Source of the DNA: Aporrectodea caliginosa
Lineage: Eukaryota > Annelida > Clitellata > Crassiclitellata > Lumbricidae
Length of the DNA stretch: 64,000 nt
Assembly (NCBI GenBank): GCA_020284085.1
Contig: JACEVL010000018.1
Span: forward strand, 2,911,001-2,975,000
Direction of reading: 5' to 3'
Shown: positions 24,011-43,549 of the stretch, piece by piece
How the letters are laid out: each line of letters begins with the position of its first letter
Position numbering within the stretch: position 1 is the first letter of the stretch
The notes under the pieces: generated by a model
Seen by the model: the letters and a program-made list of their open reading frames with translations, nothing else
What the model was told of the DNA's origin: nothing
The model's database searches: none
Made by a program: the position numbers and the translations under genes

Positions 24011-24289
24011 TTTTTGCTTACATGTAAATTTGTTTCATATTGAAGCCTTGAAGACTTGAAAACATTGAAGATATAAATAAATCTTGGTTTTCATTATGGA
24101 ATTTCTGATAGTATTGAAGTTCTTTGTCTCTGTTTCTGACGAAGTTTTTAATATTTTAAGAAATTCTCCTCTGGATTTATGTGGGGCAATGCCCCACCAT
24201 CTCAATTATTGGGGGGCACGTGCCCCGGCTGCCCCGGCAGAGTCTACGCCTATGTCTCTGTCTGTCTCTCTGTCTTTCTCAAGTAGCTG

Positions 24290-24983
24290 AGCAATTTATC
24301 CTATAAGCATTTTTATATTTTCAAACTATTGTAGGTAACTCATGTCTTATAAATTTCTTTTAGAGCCTGTCATCAGTTCAGGCGTCATCGATCCAACCTA
24401 ACATACCGTCAGTGCCTGCCAGGTACAGCATATTGCATCTTCTTAATGTTTTATTGAAGTATACCTATCAGGGACTGATCTGAATGTTCAAGTTTGAATG
24501 GCGAAATAACGATAGGAACAGGAACATATTTTAGTCCGTCTGGTTTAGAGTTTTTCGATTGTTCATCTTTTATAGGCTGTCTTTCAATCTTTGGGGTCAA
24601 TGGAACCTAGTATCGGAACATAGTTTTCTTGTTTGGCTCATGGCGTCGTAGACTTGTTAATAATAGCGCAACAATAACAGTCAACTGCTAGACGCTTATA
24701 GGAACACCGGTCAAAATTTAGTTAGTCAATCGGTTCAAAGGTTTCCGAATTACAAAAATCAAAACTGCACCAATTTGTGAGCCTAGAAATAGCCTGTTAC
24801 TGGACACCCATATGCACTGCGGGGCTTTATTAACCTTCTGCGGATTCCCATAGCTGACTCATATAGGCTATATCGCAAAGCAGCTCGTTTTTCATACAGT
24901 GGAGTTAAATATAGAACTGTTAATTATTGTACAGCATTTTCTTCTTTCTCTTTCTGTATGTTGCCATCAATGTACTCGTTCAG
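24290..24983. other. unassigned sequence upstream of first recognised exon
   Basis: No further coding exon was recognised. A pyrimidine-rich stretch (TTTTCTTCTTTCTCTTTCTG, about 24937-24956) leads to the acceptor AG at 24982-24983. Confidence 0.45.
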
Positions 24984-33335
<8,352 letters not shown>

Positions 33336-33985
33336 CGGTTCGGAGACCATACTAAATACCCTGCAGGGTCTGAAGACCACGTGACATACCCGCTGACCTT
33401 ATTCAAGGTCTATATGCATACTTATTACATAATTAGTAATACTTGTTACATATTACTATATACTTACTTTCTACATACTGAGCAATGTGATAATTTTATA
33501 CTCCTCTGGTAAGCGTCTGTAATCAAGTGCACCGTAATTTAATGCAAAATATTTATGCTGCACCGGTCTATGTTAAGAACCATGAACTGTTGTAATTATA
33601 ATATCCTTCTTTGTCTCTGTCTCTAAACTTGGAACTTGTAACAGATCTCAGGGAGAGCTTTTACAGAGGCACTGGCGACCAGCAACACATACAGGTAGAA
33701 AGGGAAAGACATTAAAAGAGCCAAAGAGTTAGACAGATTGAAATACATGTCATAGATTATAGGCACAGAGTGAGGGAAACACAGTCAATGCCAGAGGGAT
33801 TTATAGGCAGACAGACAGACGCACAGGCATGCAAACAACCTACCTGTTTGCCTGCCTGCTTGCGTACCTGTTTCACTACACCACAAAACACTGAAGGGCA
33901 GACAGAGAGAATAAGGGAAACACAGACACTCACTGAAAAACATAAGAGAGGAAAAGAGACACAGATTTGAGGAGCAGTAAAACAG
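33336..33985. other. 3' flank / possible 3' UTR of the p53-family gene
   Basis: No canonical AATAAA was seen in the first 350 bp after the stop. The first reasonable signal is ATTAAA near 33711. 33790-33930 is rich in CAGACAGACGCAC and GCCTGC words. No other gene. Confidence 0.45.
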
Positions 33986-33987
33986 CG

Positions 33988-34113
<126 letters not shown>

Positions 34114-34299
34114 GCAGACAGAGACATGCACAGAATGAGAATGAGCCAACGTTGGAATTTGACATGAAATTATGAAAAACATTTAATTAGTCGACGGTTG
34201 TTTATTGGCGAATATTTAATCGGAAAACCAATCAACTCCTTCGAACAGTGACAAAATGTCTTCGCGACAGCAAATCATTTATAACAGCACACTAATTAA

Positions 34300-34425
34300 G
34301 ACCGAGCGACAAAGAGAGAAAGAGCCAGGAGACAGGAGTGGAGAGAAACACAGAGACAGAGAGAGAGACAGAAAGGCACAAAGAGAGAGAGAGAGAGAGA
34401 GAGAGATAGACAGAGAGAGCCCCCC
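34300..34425. repeat. GA-rich degenerate microsatellite
   Basis: AGAGAGAGACAGAAAG words; pure GA at about 34381-34406. Confidence 0.85.
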
Positions 34426-34779
34426 ATATATAGTGACTGAAAACCGCAATGATGTTTTCTTTATCTCGACAGTTTGTCCTCTGCATGGCTAATAGAAGAA
34501 GAAGTAGAGGAAAAAGAAGAGCAGCCCTTAAGCTAGTCCCGAGAGATGGCCATGGAACATTGAACCGATTTTGACCTAACTTGCCTGTATAGAGTTTGAT
34601 TTCGACTGAGCGCCTGTTAGTACACGCGACTTCTCTTTATTGAGCGTTGTTGAACTTGAAATGCTACGATTGCGATGGGTGTGAAGTGCCAGCGACTTCA
34701 TATTTCTTAGACTCGGCATATGATTGATTGAGGGTGGATGGCCAGCCTGTTTCTTATTGCTGATCTTTCCACTTAGGTC

Positions 34780-34905
34780 AGTGTACTCATTACAGCTGAA
34801 CTGGCTAGAGGCGCGGGTAGATAGAAATCCCAAAAGTAATTTGATCACTGACCTCGAGATTGACAGAGCACCACGTTAACCACAAGGCCAAGCGCAACGC
34901 AAAAT
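34780..34905 (-). mobile_element. tRNA-derived SINE fragment
   Basis: The - strand reads CTTGGCCTTGTGGTTAACG (A box), GTGCTCTGTCAATC, then a weak B-box region (GAGGTCAGTGATCAAAT). It continues into a body (GGGATTTCTATCTACCCGCG) lacking tRNA character. The body may run down to about 34600. Confidence 0.55.
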
Positions 34906-35084
34906 GAATAATCAATTATTCAATATTTGGAATAAATTATATGGAACACTAAACATAGCCGTTGATGTGCAAAAGTCGTCTTTGAGAAGAATTTGCCGTT
35001 TGGTGTATTTATTTCTTTTGTTGACGGTATTGTGTTTAATTGCGATATGTTTGTCGTAAATGATAGGCCGCTCAATAACAGTCC

Positions 35085-35275
35085 ATAAATCGATAATAAT
35101 TACTTATTCGATGATATTTAATTATTAAATAATATTTATTTAATCGATAATACTTAATTGATAATATTTAATTAACCAATAATATTTATATATAATCGAA
35201 AGAACTTTTAATATTATTAATATTTAATTAATCGATTATATGTATTTAATCGATGATATTAATAAGGCAGTCTAA
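35085..35275. repeat. AT-rich (AATCGATAATATTTAATT) repeat
   Basis: Units of TAATCGATAATATTTAATT type in both orientations. The unit is partly self-complementary, so the block is quasi-palindromic. Confidence 0.75.
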
Positions 35276-36480
35276 ATGGATGCCTACTCAGTCTGAGATA
35301 ATCGTTAAGGCCGTGAATGAATGGCATAGGCCTATAGAAGTCATAAATATTTGTGCTTCATTGTAAGTCTTTACCGGACAATAATAGTCTTTTCCTCTTT
35401 CAATACGTCCGCTTTGTTGTGTAATGAACCAATTGTATAAATGCATGTATCTGGCTATAGTATATATATATGCAGCGCTTTTCGTGAAACCTCATAATGC
35501 AATACATGAATACAAGAACAATGTGAACAATGTTAAACTGGTACGTGTACTAAAGATTTGAGCGCTGGCCATTTGAAACCGCGCCAGCGATTCGACACCG
35601 ACGGTTACCCTGGACAATTGTATTTTTTATTGTATTAAAATATTGATGAAGCGCCTCTATCTTAGGGTGAACCGTACAGTTGTCAATTCCGTTTATCCAT
35701 GTAAACTGTCTGAATATGTCGTCCAGTTGTCGGATTGCTGCTGTCACGCTTGTGCTGCAGCTCAAACATCTAGCAATACCTTGACTCTGTCTTACCGTAT
35801 ACCTTAAACCTTTCCATGCCTTAATTACTTAGTACTTACTAGGATGATTTACTCTTAACTTGTTATTTCACATCGTACACCAAAGTGCGGTTAGCAGTTG
35901 GTTTCAATAAAGGATATAGTTACTTACATTACCTTAAATTTACCTTACCGTAACTTTACTTTATCTTACATTACTTGCCTTTTTTTTACCTCATCATACA
36001 CTTCACTGGTGGTCCATTAATTGCCTAGTTTGCAGCAAATTTAGCAGAGCAGATAATTTATTTATGTTTAGTTTTATGATTAAACTGTAATAGTTGTGTT
36101 AAAATATGTTACGCACACCAAATATCTACCTTATGCATGGAAAAATTCTTGAGCACATCTTTTTTCAAAGCACAAAGTATTCGTGTAGCTAGTCATTGTG
36201 TAAACCAATTCGTCTTCGTGTTGTAGATAATTACTTGCGTTTTATTATATTTAATTACGTTTTATGCCCATCTGGAAATTTTTAGTTAATGTTAATTTGC
36301 AAGTGACTAATTTTACTGGACATGCGATGTGTCTGCAAGTAAATAATTATAAGCGGCCAGTTGTATATGTGAATTTGAAATGTGAAGTCTGTAGATGTGA
36401 ATTTGCAATGGTGCCAACAAAATTAAATATAATTATATTCTGTAATTGAGACGATGTCGGACTTTTGTGGAATTTAACTA
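35276..36480. other. unassigned sequence
   Basis: No gene supported. 35780-36010 shows loose CTTACCTTAAC words (degenerate pentamer). The 71-codon - frame at 35550-35765 carries no recognisable motif. Confidence 0.4.
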
Positions 36481-36494
36481 AAAATAATTTTAAA

Positions 36495-36900
36495 ATAATG
36501 TCTGTGTCCATGTATCTCTGCCTCTGGTTCTGCCTCTATCTGTCTTTACCTCTTCGTCTCTTTCATCGCTCTGCCTGTCTGTCTGGACATGTCTCCTTGC
36601 ATGTGTGCGTCTCACTGTGTGCATGCTCCTCTGTGTTTCTGTCGTCTCTCTGTTTATGCCTGTCTGTCTCTGTCTCTGTCTCTCTCTCCTCTCTCCGTCT
36701 GCCTGTCTCATCTCTGCCATCTCATCTCTGTCCGTTTACGTGTGTGCCTCTGTCTCTGTCTGTCTCTCTGCTCTCCTCTGTATGCATATATATATCTGTC
36801 CGTAAACGTGTCTGCGTTTGTGTATGTCTCTACCTGTCTCTTTCTCTGCCTCGGTCTGTCTCTTTCAATCTTCTATCCTCCCTTTGTCAATTCGTCATTC
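36495..36900. repeat. degenerate CTGTCTC tract
   Basis: CT-rich on the + strand with CTCTGTCTGTCTC words, less regular than the other CT arrays. The 164-codon Leu/Ser/Cys-rich frame is a repeat translation. Confidence 0.8.
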
Positions 36901-37684
36901 AGTTCATTTCTTCGCCGTGTGGTTCTAAAACTTCTAATATCACGCAATCAAAAAAGTGAATGAACCTCGTGCGTGACGCCCAATGAAAGCGACTTCGAAC
37001 TCGAGTGAAACTTATCCACTAAGGATCTTCGTCTGACAGCTGCATCCACGTATTTTCAACATCCTCCACAGACCTTAAGAGCTCCTAATAGACGCGCCAC
37101 ATAAATGCACCATGGACATTTGTATAGCGCCCTCAACAGAGGATCTCCAAGACAATTTGAAGCGCTCCATATATCTTAAGCTAATGCCACATCGAATCCT
37201 CGAATTTCCTAAAGAACCTGAATTGCTACAATTGTTATGAACGAAAGAAACAGATCTGCAATACGGATAATAATTATCTTTTCCAGCTAACGTGACATTT
37301 AACTAGACTCATTTGTATCGATGTGTATAGTAGGCTATACATGAATTTCTATAGCAACCTGGCTAATTTTCAAAGAATTTATCGGGTAAGAAGTTTCCCC
37401 TCTTTTAATGAGCGCCACGTCGTTTCAAGTGACCGTGCAAGAGGTTTCTAGTTGTCTGCATCTGCGATCTTCGTGTATAGACTATAGTGGTCTATTCGCT
37501 GAGCTACGATGCAGAACTGTCATGAGCTCTCCTGCACTCCATGTTGCTGTCCCAAATCAATGGAACCGAATACCAATGTGTCTCCTCTAACAAAGTGAAA
37601 AAAAGACGCTCGATAAACTACAGCGGAAGAATTTATCGGAAAGTAGGGTAGAATATTATTACCTGTATCGTGTTGTATAGTATT
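36901..37684. other. unassigned sequence with LINE-tail scraps
   Basis: 37100-37165 on the - strand reads GAGCGCTTCAAATTGTC ... TTGAGGGCGCTATACAAATG, a solo L2-type tail. A + frame near 37510-37588 ending LHVAVPNQWNRIP vaguely recalls the 'GPSLWNxLP' block of these LINEs. Otherwise nothing recognised. Confidence 0.4.
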
Positions 37685-37965
37685 TAAAGATTTATAAAGC
37701 GCCTCTCACAGTGCACACCAACCAGAGGCGCTCCCAGTGCGAAAGTCCCCGAGGAAAAAGACAATTTTCGAGGTAGCGAAAAGATGTAGCAGGACCACCG
37801 CCGTCCACCGGATAGAATGGTGGTGCGAAATAAGGAGGGGAAGTTGATTCCATAGCGAAGGGCCAATGCAGGCAAAGGCACGGGACTGGGCTATGGCTGT
37901 TCTCACACGAGGAACAAAAAGGTCAAGACGATCGAAGAGCGCAGCTTTGGACCCTGAAACGGATT
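37685..37965 (-). mobile_element. L2-like LINE, ORF C-terminus and 3' tail
   Basis: The - strand from 37965 reads SKAALFDRLDLFVPRVRTAI, AQSRAFACIGPSLWNQLPLL, later GDFRTGSASGW, and ends in TGAGAGGCGCTTTATAAATC. These are the extreme C-terminus and 3' terminus of the same lineage as 5088-5970. 5' truncated, with at least one frameshift. Confidence 0.8.
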
Positions 37966-38539
37966 TGTGCGGAACTACACTTTCAGGTAAATATAAGCAA
38001 ATGATTTCTCATTTACAGCGACTATGAGCCTACATAGAATACATACTAAGAAATATACGCAGAAAAGGACAAGGCAAAAACGGGGCTGACACGAAATTTT
38101 CATGCGACCGATTCTGAGTCATCGGCTGTCAACACGGAGAAAACATTAACGCTGCTGGAATGCCTAAATAAAAGCAATGTGGTCAACCAATTCGATGGAA
38201 CATCAGCAAAGAGAGTAAAGTGTTGTAAAAATTTAAGTGGATTACGGCTCCAGAAACCATGGTAGAGAAAATGGTACAAACTTCCATGAAATGATACAAA
38301 CTAGATCCAAAGTTCAAATTGCCTGGTTAGCGTATTAATCATTCACACATGGTTTTGGAAGAAAAGACGGCAAGAATATTTTACGGTGAGGATCGAACTG
38401 CCCCACTTGCTACTTGCAGAAGATCTTGCAGCTCCGACTTCTCAAGCTTAAATAGAACGAATATTTTCCGTGTGAGGACTTCGAATTGCTGGGCAAAGAA
38501 ACCGCCGGCAAAGGTCACAGGAAATAATAGGGTTCTTTA

Positions 38540-38790
38540 AAATTAAGGAAATGCGTATCATAATGAAATTGTTCGAACTTGGTTTAATTTGACACTGGCT
38601 GTTTAAAGAAGTATATAACTGAAATTACTTTTAAAAAAAGAACTGAAATGAAAACGGAAATTATTTTAAAAACTGTATTTGGAAGTAAAACGGAAATTTT
38701 TTAAGAACTGTAATTGAAATTGGAACTGAAATTGAGGACATCCGAACTGTAATAGAAGTAAAACGAAAATTATTTCCTGAAGTAAGATAT
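38540..38790. repeat. degenerate (AACTGAAATTGAAA) repeat
   Basis: GAACTGAAATGAAAACGGAA and ACTGTAATTGAAATTGGAAC words with drift. The same kind of word set reappears at 39790-39880 and 40100-40250 (CTGTAACTGAAACTG). Confidence 0.65.
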
Positions 38791-38814
38791 CACTGGTTTG
38801 GAGTCACAGAGGTC

Positions 38815-39060
38815 TTCGTAGGATCGTTAAATGAGGATAAGTACCTTTAACTGGATGCGTGCTGGAAGATGAAGCCAATGTAGATGTTCAAACAAGAATG
38901 TAGAGATATGGGAGAATCGCGAGAGACGGGCAATAAGTCTGACAGCTGCATTAAGAACCGATTGCAGAGGGGAGAGGCGCACTTTGGGGAGGCCAACAAA
39001 GAGGGAATTACAATGCATACACGTAGGCCTTAACACATGTTGCAACACATGCCATACACT
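38815..39060 (-). mobile_element. L2-like LINE, ORF fragment
   Basis: A single - frame reads CNSLFVGLPKVRLSPLQSVL, NAAVRLIARLSRFSHISTFL and EHLHWLHLPARIQLKVLIL. This is the segment between the post-RT 'YCNSLLxGLP' block and 'LHWLPVxxRIxxKxxxL'. It matches the 5088-5970 copy closely (GLPKVRLSxxQSVLNAA). No 5' or 3' end present. Confidence 0.85.
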
Positions 39061-39590
39061 TTTAACGTTGTCACACCAATCGGCCAAACGCAATCGACTC
39101 CATACATGTTTACACAGAGATTATGGAAATACGAGTGCGCCTTATACACTCTATAGTGCGACTTATGCTCCGTTCTCCAGCTGCGCACATTCCCGTGTAT
39201 CCGTATGTATACATACTCTAACGTCGGAGCCGAATCGGGACCGGGTACTCGTCACCTTAGGCAAACACTCCGGGCAAACACCTCCTCGTTTGTCCACTAA
39301 TCGGAGAGTGTTCACGTAAATTACTCTGGAGGGTTCGTTCCATCGTCCAGGCCTCCATTTCCACAATTAAAACCATTGTCGTCCAACAGAGCCACTCCAA
39401 TCGCACGTATAGAACCTTCTGATTGCTAACGTCCGACCCGCACCAGCGACACACTAATCAGGGAGATTTCGGAGGTGAGTTTACTTCTATAACGCTATTT
39501 TCGGATATTTATGTGTGCTCTTATGTACAAATCGGTTTGTACTTAAGTATGTACACATATATTTCTGTCACATGCATTGAGTTGAACACG
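39061..39590. other. unassigned sequence
   Basis: No gene supported. Confidence 0.4.
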
Positions 39591-39597
39591 CATAATT

Positions 39598-39735
<138 letters not shown>

Positions 39736-39783
39736 TGAAACTGTAATAAATATATATATAATTATATATATATATATATATAT

Positions 39784-40416
39784 TAACTGAAACTGTAACT
39801 TGAAACTGAAAAATGATGAATAACTGAAACTGTAATAAAAGCTGAAAAATAAAAGCTGTATAACTAAAGAATAACAAAACGTAAAGTTTGAAAATGAAAC
39901 ATGAGTTTTTTCCTTATTTACTTTTTGAATAGTAATCACTACTGCCGCTCTACGGTCAGTTTTCTATACTCATTTCACTTCCGGTTCCTTTTCCTTTCGT
40001 TGTATTGTCGATGATTAATGTAGGCGCTAAACCGCAAAACAATCGACGACGACTACGAGAACAGTGTCGAAAACTAAAATGTGTATTTAGTCGTGACATC
40101 TGAAAATAATAATTGAAACTGCAACTGAAAAATCAAAAGCTGTAACTGAAACTGAAAATCAGACTGCAGTTAACCGTAACTGTAACTGAAAAATCAAATT
40201 TAGTAACTGTAACTGAAACTGTAACTGAAAAACCATAACTGAAATAACACTGCTTACAAGTCAGCGTAACATTCGTACAACATACTACGTTGGCCCTACG
40301 TCAATTTCTAAGCTTCTAAAAGGGGCTTTATGAAACTGCGGCTGCATTGTATTATGCTGTATAATGTATATGGCAGTAGGACTGTTGTGTTTTGGTGATT
40401 GGCCTAGAGGCCCATA
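39784..40416. other. degenerate (CTGAAACTGTAA) repeat and unassigned sequence
   Basis: CTGTAACTGAAACTG words at 39785-39870 and 40100-40250, otherwise unremarkable. No gene. Confidence 0.5.
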
Positions 40417-41289
40417 TAGTCTAGGCGCAAAAAACTGAAATTTTTGTGCAAGAAGCAAATCATGTTCATTTTTGGCAACATACTTTTTTTGACTAATTCG
40501 ACCCTGCTGATTACGAAAATCGCTGTTGCCAGGCTGGATTTTTGACCTGAAGGTCATTTCAAGGTCATAAAAAATGAAATCTTGCAAAAATCAGAGAAAA
40601 ATGGCCAGATCTCAGCCAATAATTGTTGAATTCGGTTTATTCTTACTTGCTTTTTCTCGACTTGATAAGGGCTACCTGTGGTAAGAAATAAGGTTACTAA
40701 ATGTAAGACGATCCAAGGTTATTTTAAGGTCAAAAAGTGCAATTTCAGAGGAAAATCTGGGGAAATGGCCATAACTCAGTCAAATACGTTTCTAGTTGGG
40801 TGATTCTTTTACTTTTTTGCTCGGGCTGATAACAGCTACATTTGAGAATACAGAGTACTTAAAGGCTAACATGACCCAAGGTCAATTCAAGGTCAAAAGG
40901 TCAAAAGCAAGGGAAAAGGCCATAACTCCACCAAATATTGTTCTATTTAGGTGATTCTTTTACCTTTTTTGCTCGGGCCGATAGGAACTACATTTACATA
41001 GTACTTAAAGGCTAACATGTCCCAAGGTCAATTCAAGGTCAAAAGGTCAATTCAAGGTCAAAAGGTCAAAATCAAGGGTAAAAGGCCATAACTCAGCCAA
41101 ATATTGTTCTATTTGGTTGATTCTACTTGCTAGATTTCATTTTTCTGACCTTAAAGTGACCTTGATTTACTCTTAAGGCCAAAAATCCAGCTTGGCAACA
41201 GCAGGGTCGAATTAGTGGGAAAAGGATTTTTCCAAAAACGAACATGATTTGCCTCTCAAACAAGATTTTTCATTTTTGCACCTAGACTA
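40417..41289. repeat. left arm, with its own inner inverted end
   Basis: The arm ends internally at 41289 with GCACCTAGACTA, the inverse of its outer end. 41135-41289 mirrors 40417-40600: GGTCGAATTAGTG and ATGATTTGCCTCTCA against CTAATTCGACC and AGCAAATCATG. So this 873-bp unit alone has both termini and may be a complete non-autonomous copy. Confidence 0.7.
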
Positions 41290-41599
41290 TTATGAGGCAG
41301 GTTATTGCGTATCCCAATAATGTGCATCATGTACCATGTGAAGAACTTGGCAAAGAACAATAATGAGAACTTCTGGTTATTCCTTGTGTGTAAATACGGG
41401 CTGAGACGACAGAAAGTAGTAATTTTTTATGATATTGTCGCAAAACCTGGGGTCTTCTCAGTTCCTCTCCTTTGCCGAATGGTTCATAGCTCTTCCATGC
41501 AGGATGCTCGTAACCCCGGATCTCAACAAAGGGTTGTCCTTAGTCGGGCTGTCGTGGTATATCGAGAGGCTTGAATAGGTCACCATTCATCAGCGACAC

Positions 41600-42755
41600 A
41601 CGCATGCACGTAGAACATCGCTTTATTCGTTCTTTACACAGACGATCGACAATGTCACATCTACAGGCAACTTGACATCGAGAGAACTGCTCAGCTGCTT
41701 TCCCGTCCTATTGTCGAGCAGGCCCTCTAGCGACTGCTTCTCGGATGGCTGGTCCGTATAGATCGACGGCAGGTCCTCTTCATCGGTCGAGACTTCTAGG
41801 CCTATGCTTCGCTCGCGGCCGAATCTCAAGACTGTCTTTTCCAGACTGACTCTTCCAAGGCCAACCTCCGCCTTTTATAGCCGAATTTTTCATGAGATGT
41901 CGTTTTACCCTATGACTCATCACATTTCAAATAGACTTCTCCTAAATCCTTCCAAGACTCAGTTTATTTGGCTAGGTGGCCGTCGGCAACTAGATGGTAT
42001 TGATTTGCTCCAGCTTACTCGGGTCTTTCCTGATATAACTTTTTCCCTAACGGTTCGTGACCTGGGCCTCGCCCTTGACCAAGAACTTAGTCTTTCTCAA
42101 CATGTGAACTTGATCTGTCGAAGCTGTTACTATCAGCTTCGCCAGCTCCGAGTAGTTTCTCGCTCTCTTTCTCATGACGCACTAGTGGTTCTTGTGCATG
42201 CCTTCGTTACTAGTCGAATTGACCACTGTTGCTCGATCCTCGTTGGCCTCCCTCTTGGGGTTCTGGGGCGACTAGATCGAGTTCTGCGCTCAGCTGCTCG
42301 GCTTATTGGGTGAATTCCCAAATTCGGCTCTGTCTCTGCATACATGCGCGATGTGTTACACTGGCTGCCTGTGGCCCAACGGATATCATACCGTGTTGCT
42401 TCTTTGGTTTCACGCAGCATCCTTGGCTGTGCTCCATCTTACCTGCGCAACCTCTGCCGCCCAGTGTCCGACGTTGTAGCGCGTCGGGCGCTTCGCTCTG
42501 CGACGACGGGGCAACTCCTTGTTTCCTGGCTCGCTTGACTGCTAGGCAGCGCCGAGCTTTCTCGATTGCAGGCCCCTCCATCTGGAATGACCTGCCATCG
42601 GAGCTGCGCTTGCTACCTTTGATCAGTCAAACTAGGTTTTATAAATCACTTAAGTCTTTTTACTTTTGCCGTGGCTGGGCTGGGAGCGCCTCTGAGTAGA
42701 TTTCTTGAAGGGGCGCTATATAAATTTCCAGAATGAATGAATGAATGAATGAATT
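41600..42755 (+). mobile_element. L2-like LINE, RT C-terminal half with 3' tail
   Basis: Best-preserved LINE here. Near 41630 a + frame reads LYTDDRQCHIY, a changed form of the YADD catalytic motif. From about 41915 to 42313 one open frame gives NRLLLNPSKTQFIWLGGRRQ, FSLTVRDLGLALDQELSLSQ, CRSCYYQLRQLRVVSRSLSH, VLVHAFVTSRIDHCCSILVG and LDRVLRSAARLIG. After a stop, other frames continue MRDVLHWLPVAQRISYRVAS, APSYLRNLCRPVSDVVARRA and AFSIAGPSIWNDLPSELRLL. The 3' UTR reads GAGCGCCTCTGAGTAG ... GGGGCGCTATATAAAT, with a (GAAT)n tail. Two frameshifts and the mutated YADD show it is inactive. It has inserted inside the foldback-like element. Confidence 0.88.
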
Positions 42756-42840
42756 TCCCATGAGATGCTGTTTCAAAATGACACCCATGTATAATTTAAT
42801 GCATCCAAAGTCCTGGTGACCCAAAATAATCATTTCATGG

Positions 42841-43386
42841 GTGCCGATTTGCCAATCTAGCCCATGCATTTCGGAGGACAGAATCCCCCAAACGACATTG
42901 AAGGCACAAAACTATTACGAAATCTGGGAAGAGGTCCACTTATTCAAGAAACTATCAATGACGCAGAAAGGTTCTTCTGATAATTATGTCTACAAAGTTA
43001 ATGCTGATTCTGTTGACGATGCTCGGTGACTGCTACTCTCGAAAGCCAGCCAACCTGAATGTCTTCCACCGACAAGTGATGCACTGCAGCAATATTTCAA
43101 GCGATTCCACTATCAAGCGACAGTGTGGGAGCAGGCGTGCTGTAGCATGCCTGATCGTTTAGATGCGGAAGCGTATGGTTGGCAAAGGGACGCCTGTGAT
43201 TCATCTAAGTTGATACCAGTACTAATGACAATAGAATGCGTCCACAAAGAATGCTTGGACATTGTTTCTTGCAACTGCAAAAAAGAACTAAACCTATGCA
43301 AGTCTCGTGTGTGCAAGTGCAGGAAATCAAATTTAACGTGTTGTTCTCTGTGTGGGTGCCAAGCTCATAGTGCAAAAACATGAATT
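42841..43386 (+). pseudogene. CXC (tesmin/TSO1-like) cysteine-rich element ORF, C-terminal part
   Basis: A frame open from 42841 is broken by one TGA at 43027, then continues to TAA/TGA at 43384. After the stop: CLPPTSDALQQYFKRFHYQA, VWEQACCSMPDRLDAEAYGW, then a cysteine array with C-x-C-x5/6-C spacings (SCNCKKELNLCKSRVCKCRK and CCSLCGC). The ordered blocks LPPTSDAL, QATVW, YGW and the terminal CXC domain occur in a class of large proteins common in marine invertebrate genomes and usually linked to mobile DNA; I recognise them by pattern only. The CXC domain is a zinc-cluster DNA-binding fold. The N-terminal part of such proteins is absent. It lies between the inverted arms, so it may be part of that element's former cargo. 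Confidence 0.7.
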
Positions 43387-43549
43387 GATCAATAATCATC
43401 ATTTTTCAGTTAATTCATTGTGCTATACAATTGTAAAAAAATGATGTTAATTTGCTCTGAACATTAAATATTTTACATAATTAAAAGTGCATCATTATGG
43501 TAGCTGAGATATTATATCGCCTAAATCTATAGAAAACAGCCATTGCTCA

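Larger units (their letters stand above)
21989..24258. mobile_element. 2.3-kb inverted-repeat DNA element (unclassified)
   Basis: The left end begins ACTGGCGTAAACTTGTCC and continues AATATTGGTGGGGCATGGGG. The right end, read on the - strand, begins ATAGGCGTAGACTCTGCC and continues, after a GC-rich palindrome, AATAATTGAGATGGTGGGGC. Both ends abut CTGTCT microsatellite, so the element interrupted a once-continuous array. It contains other repeats (see 22120-23280 and 23341-24010). No transposase was recognised. The GGCACGTGCC palindrome near the right end is typical of some invertebrate DNA elements, but I do not assign a superfamily. Confidence 0.6.
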
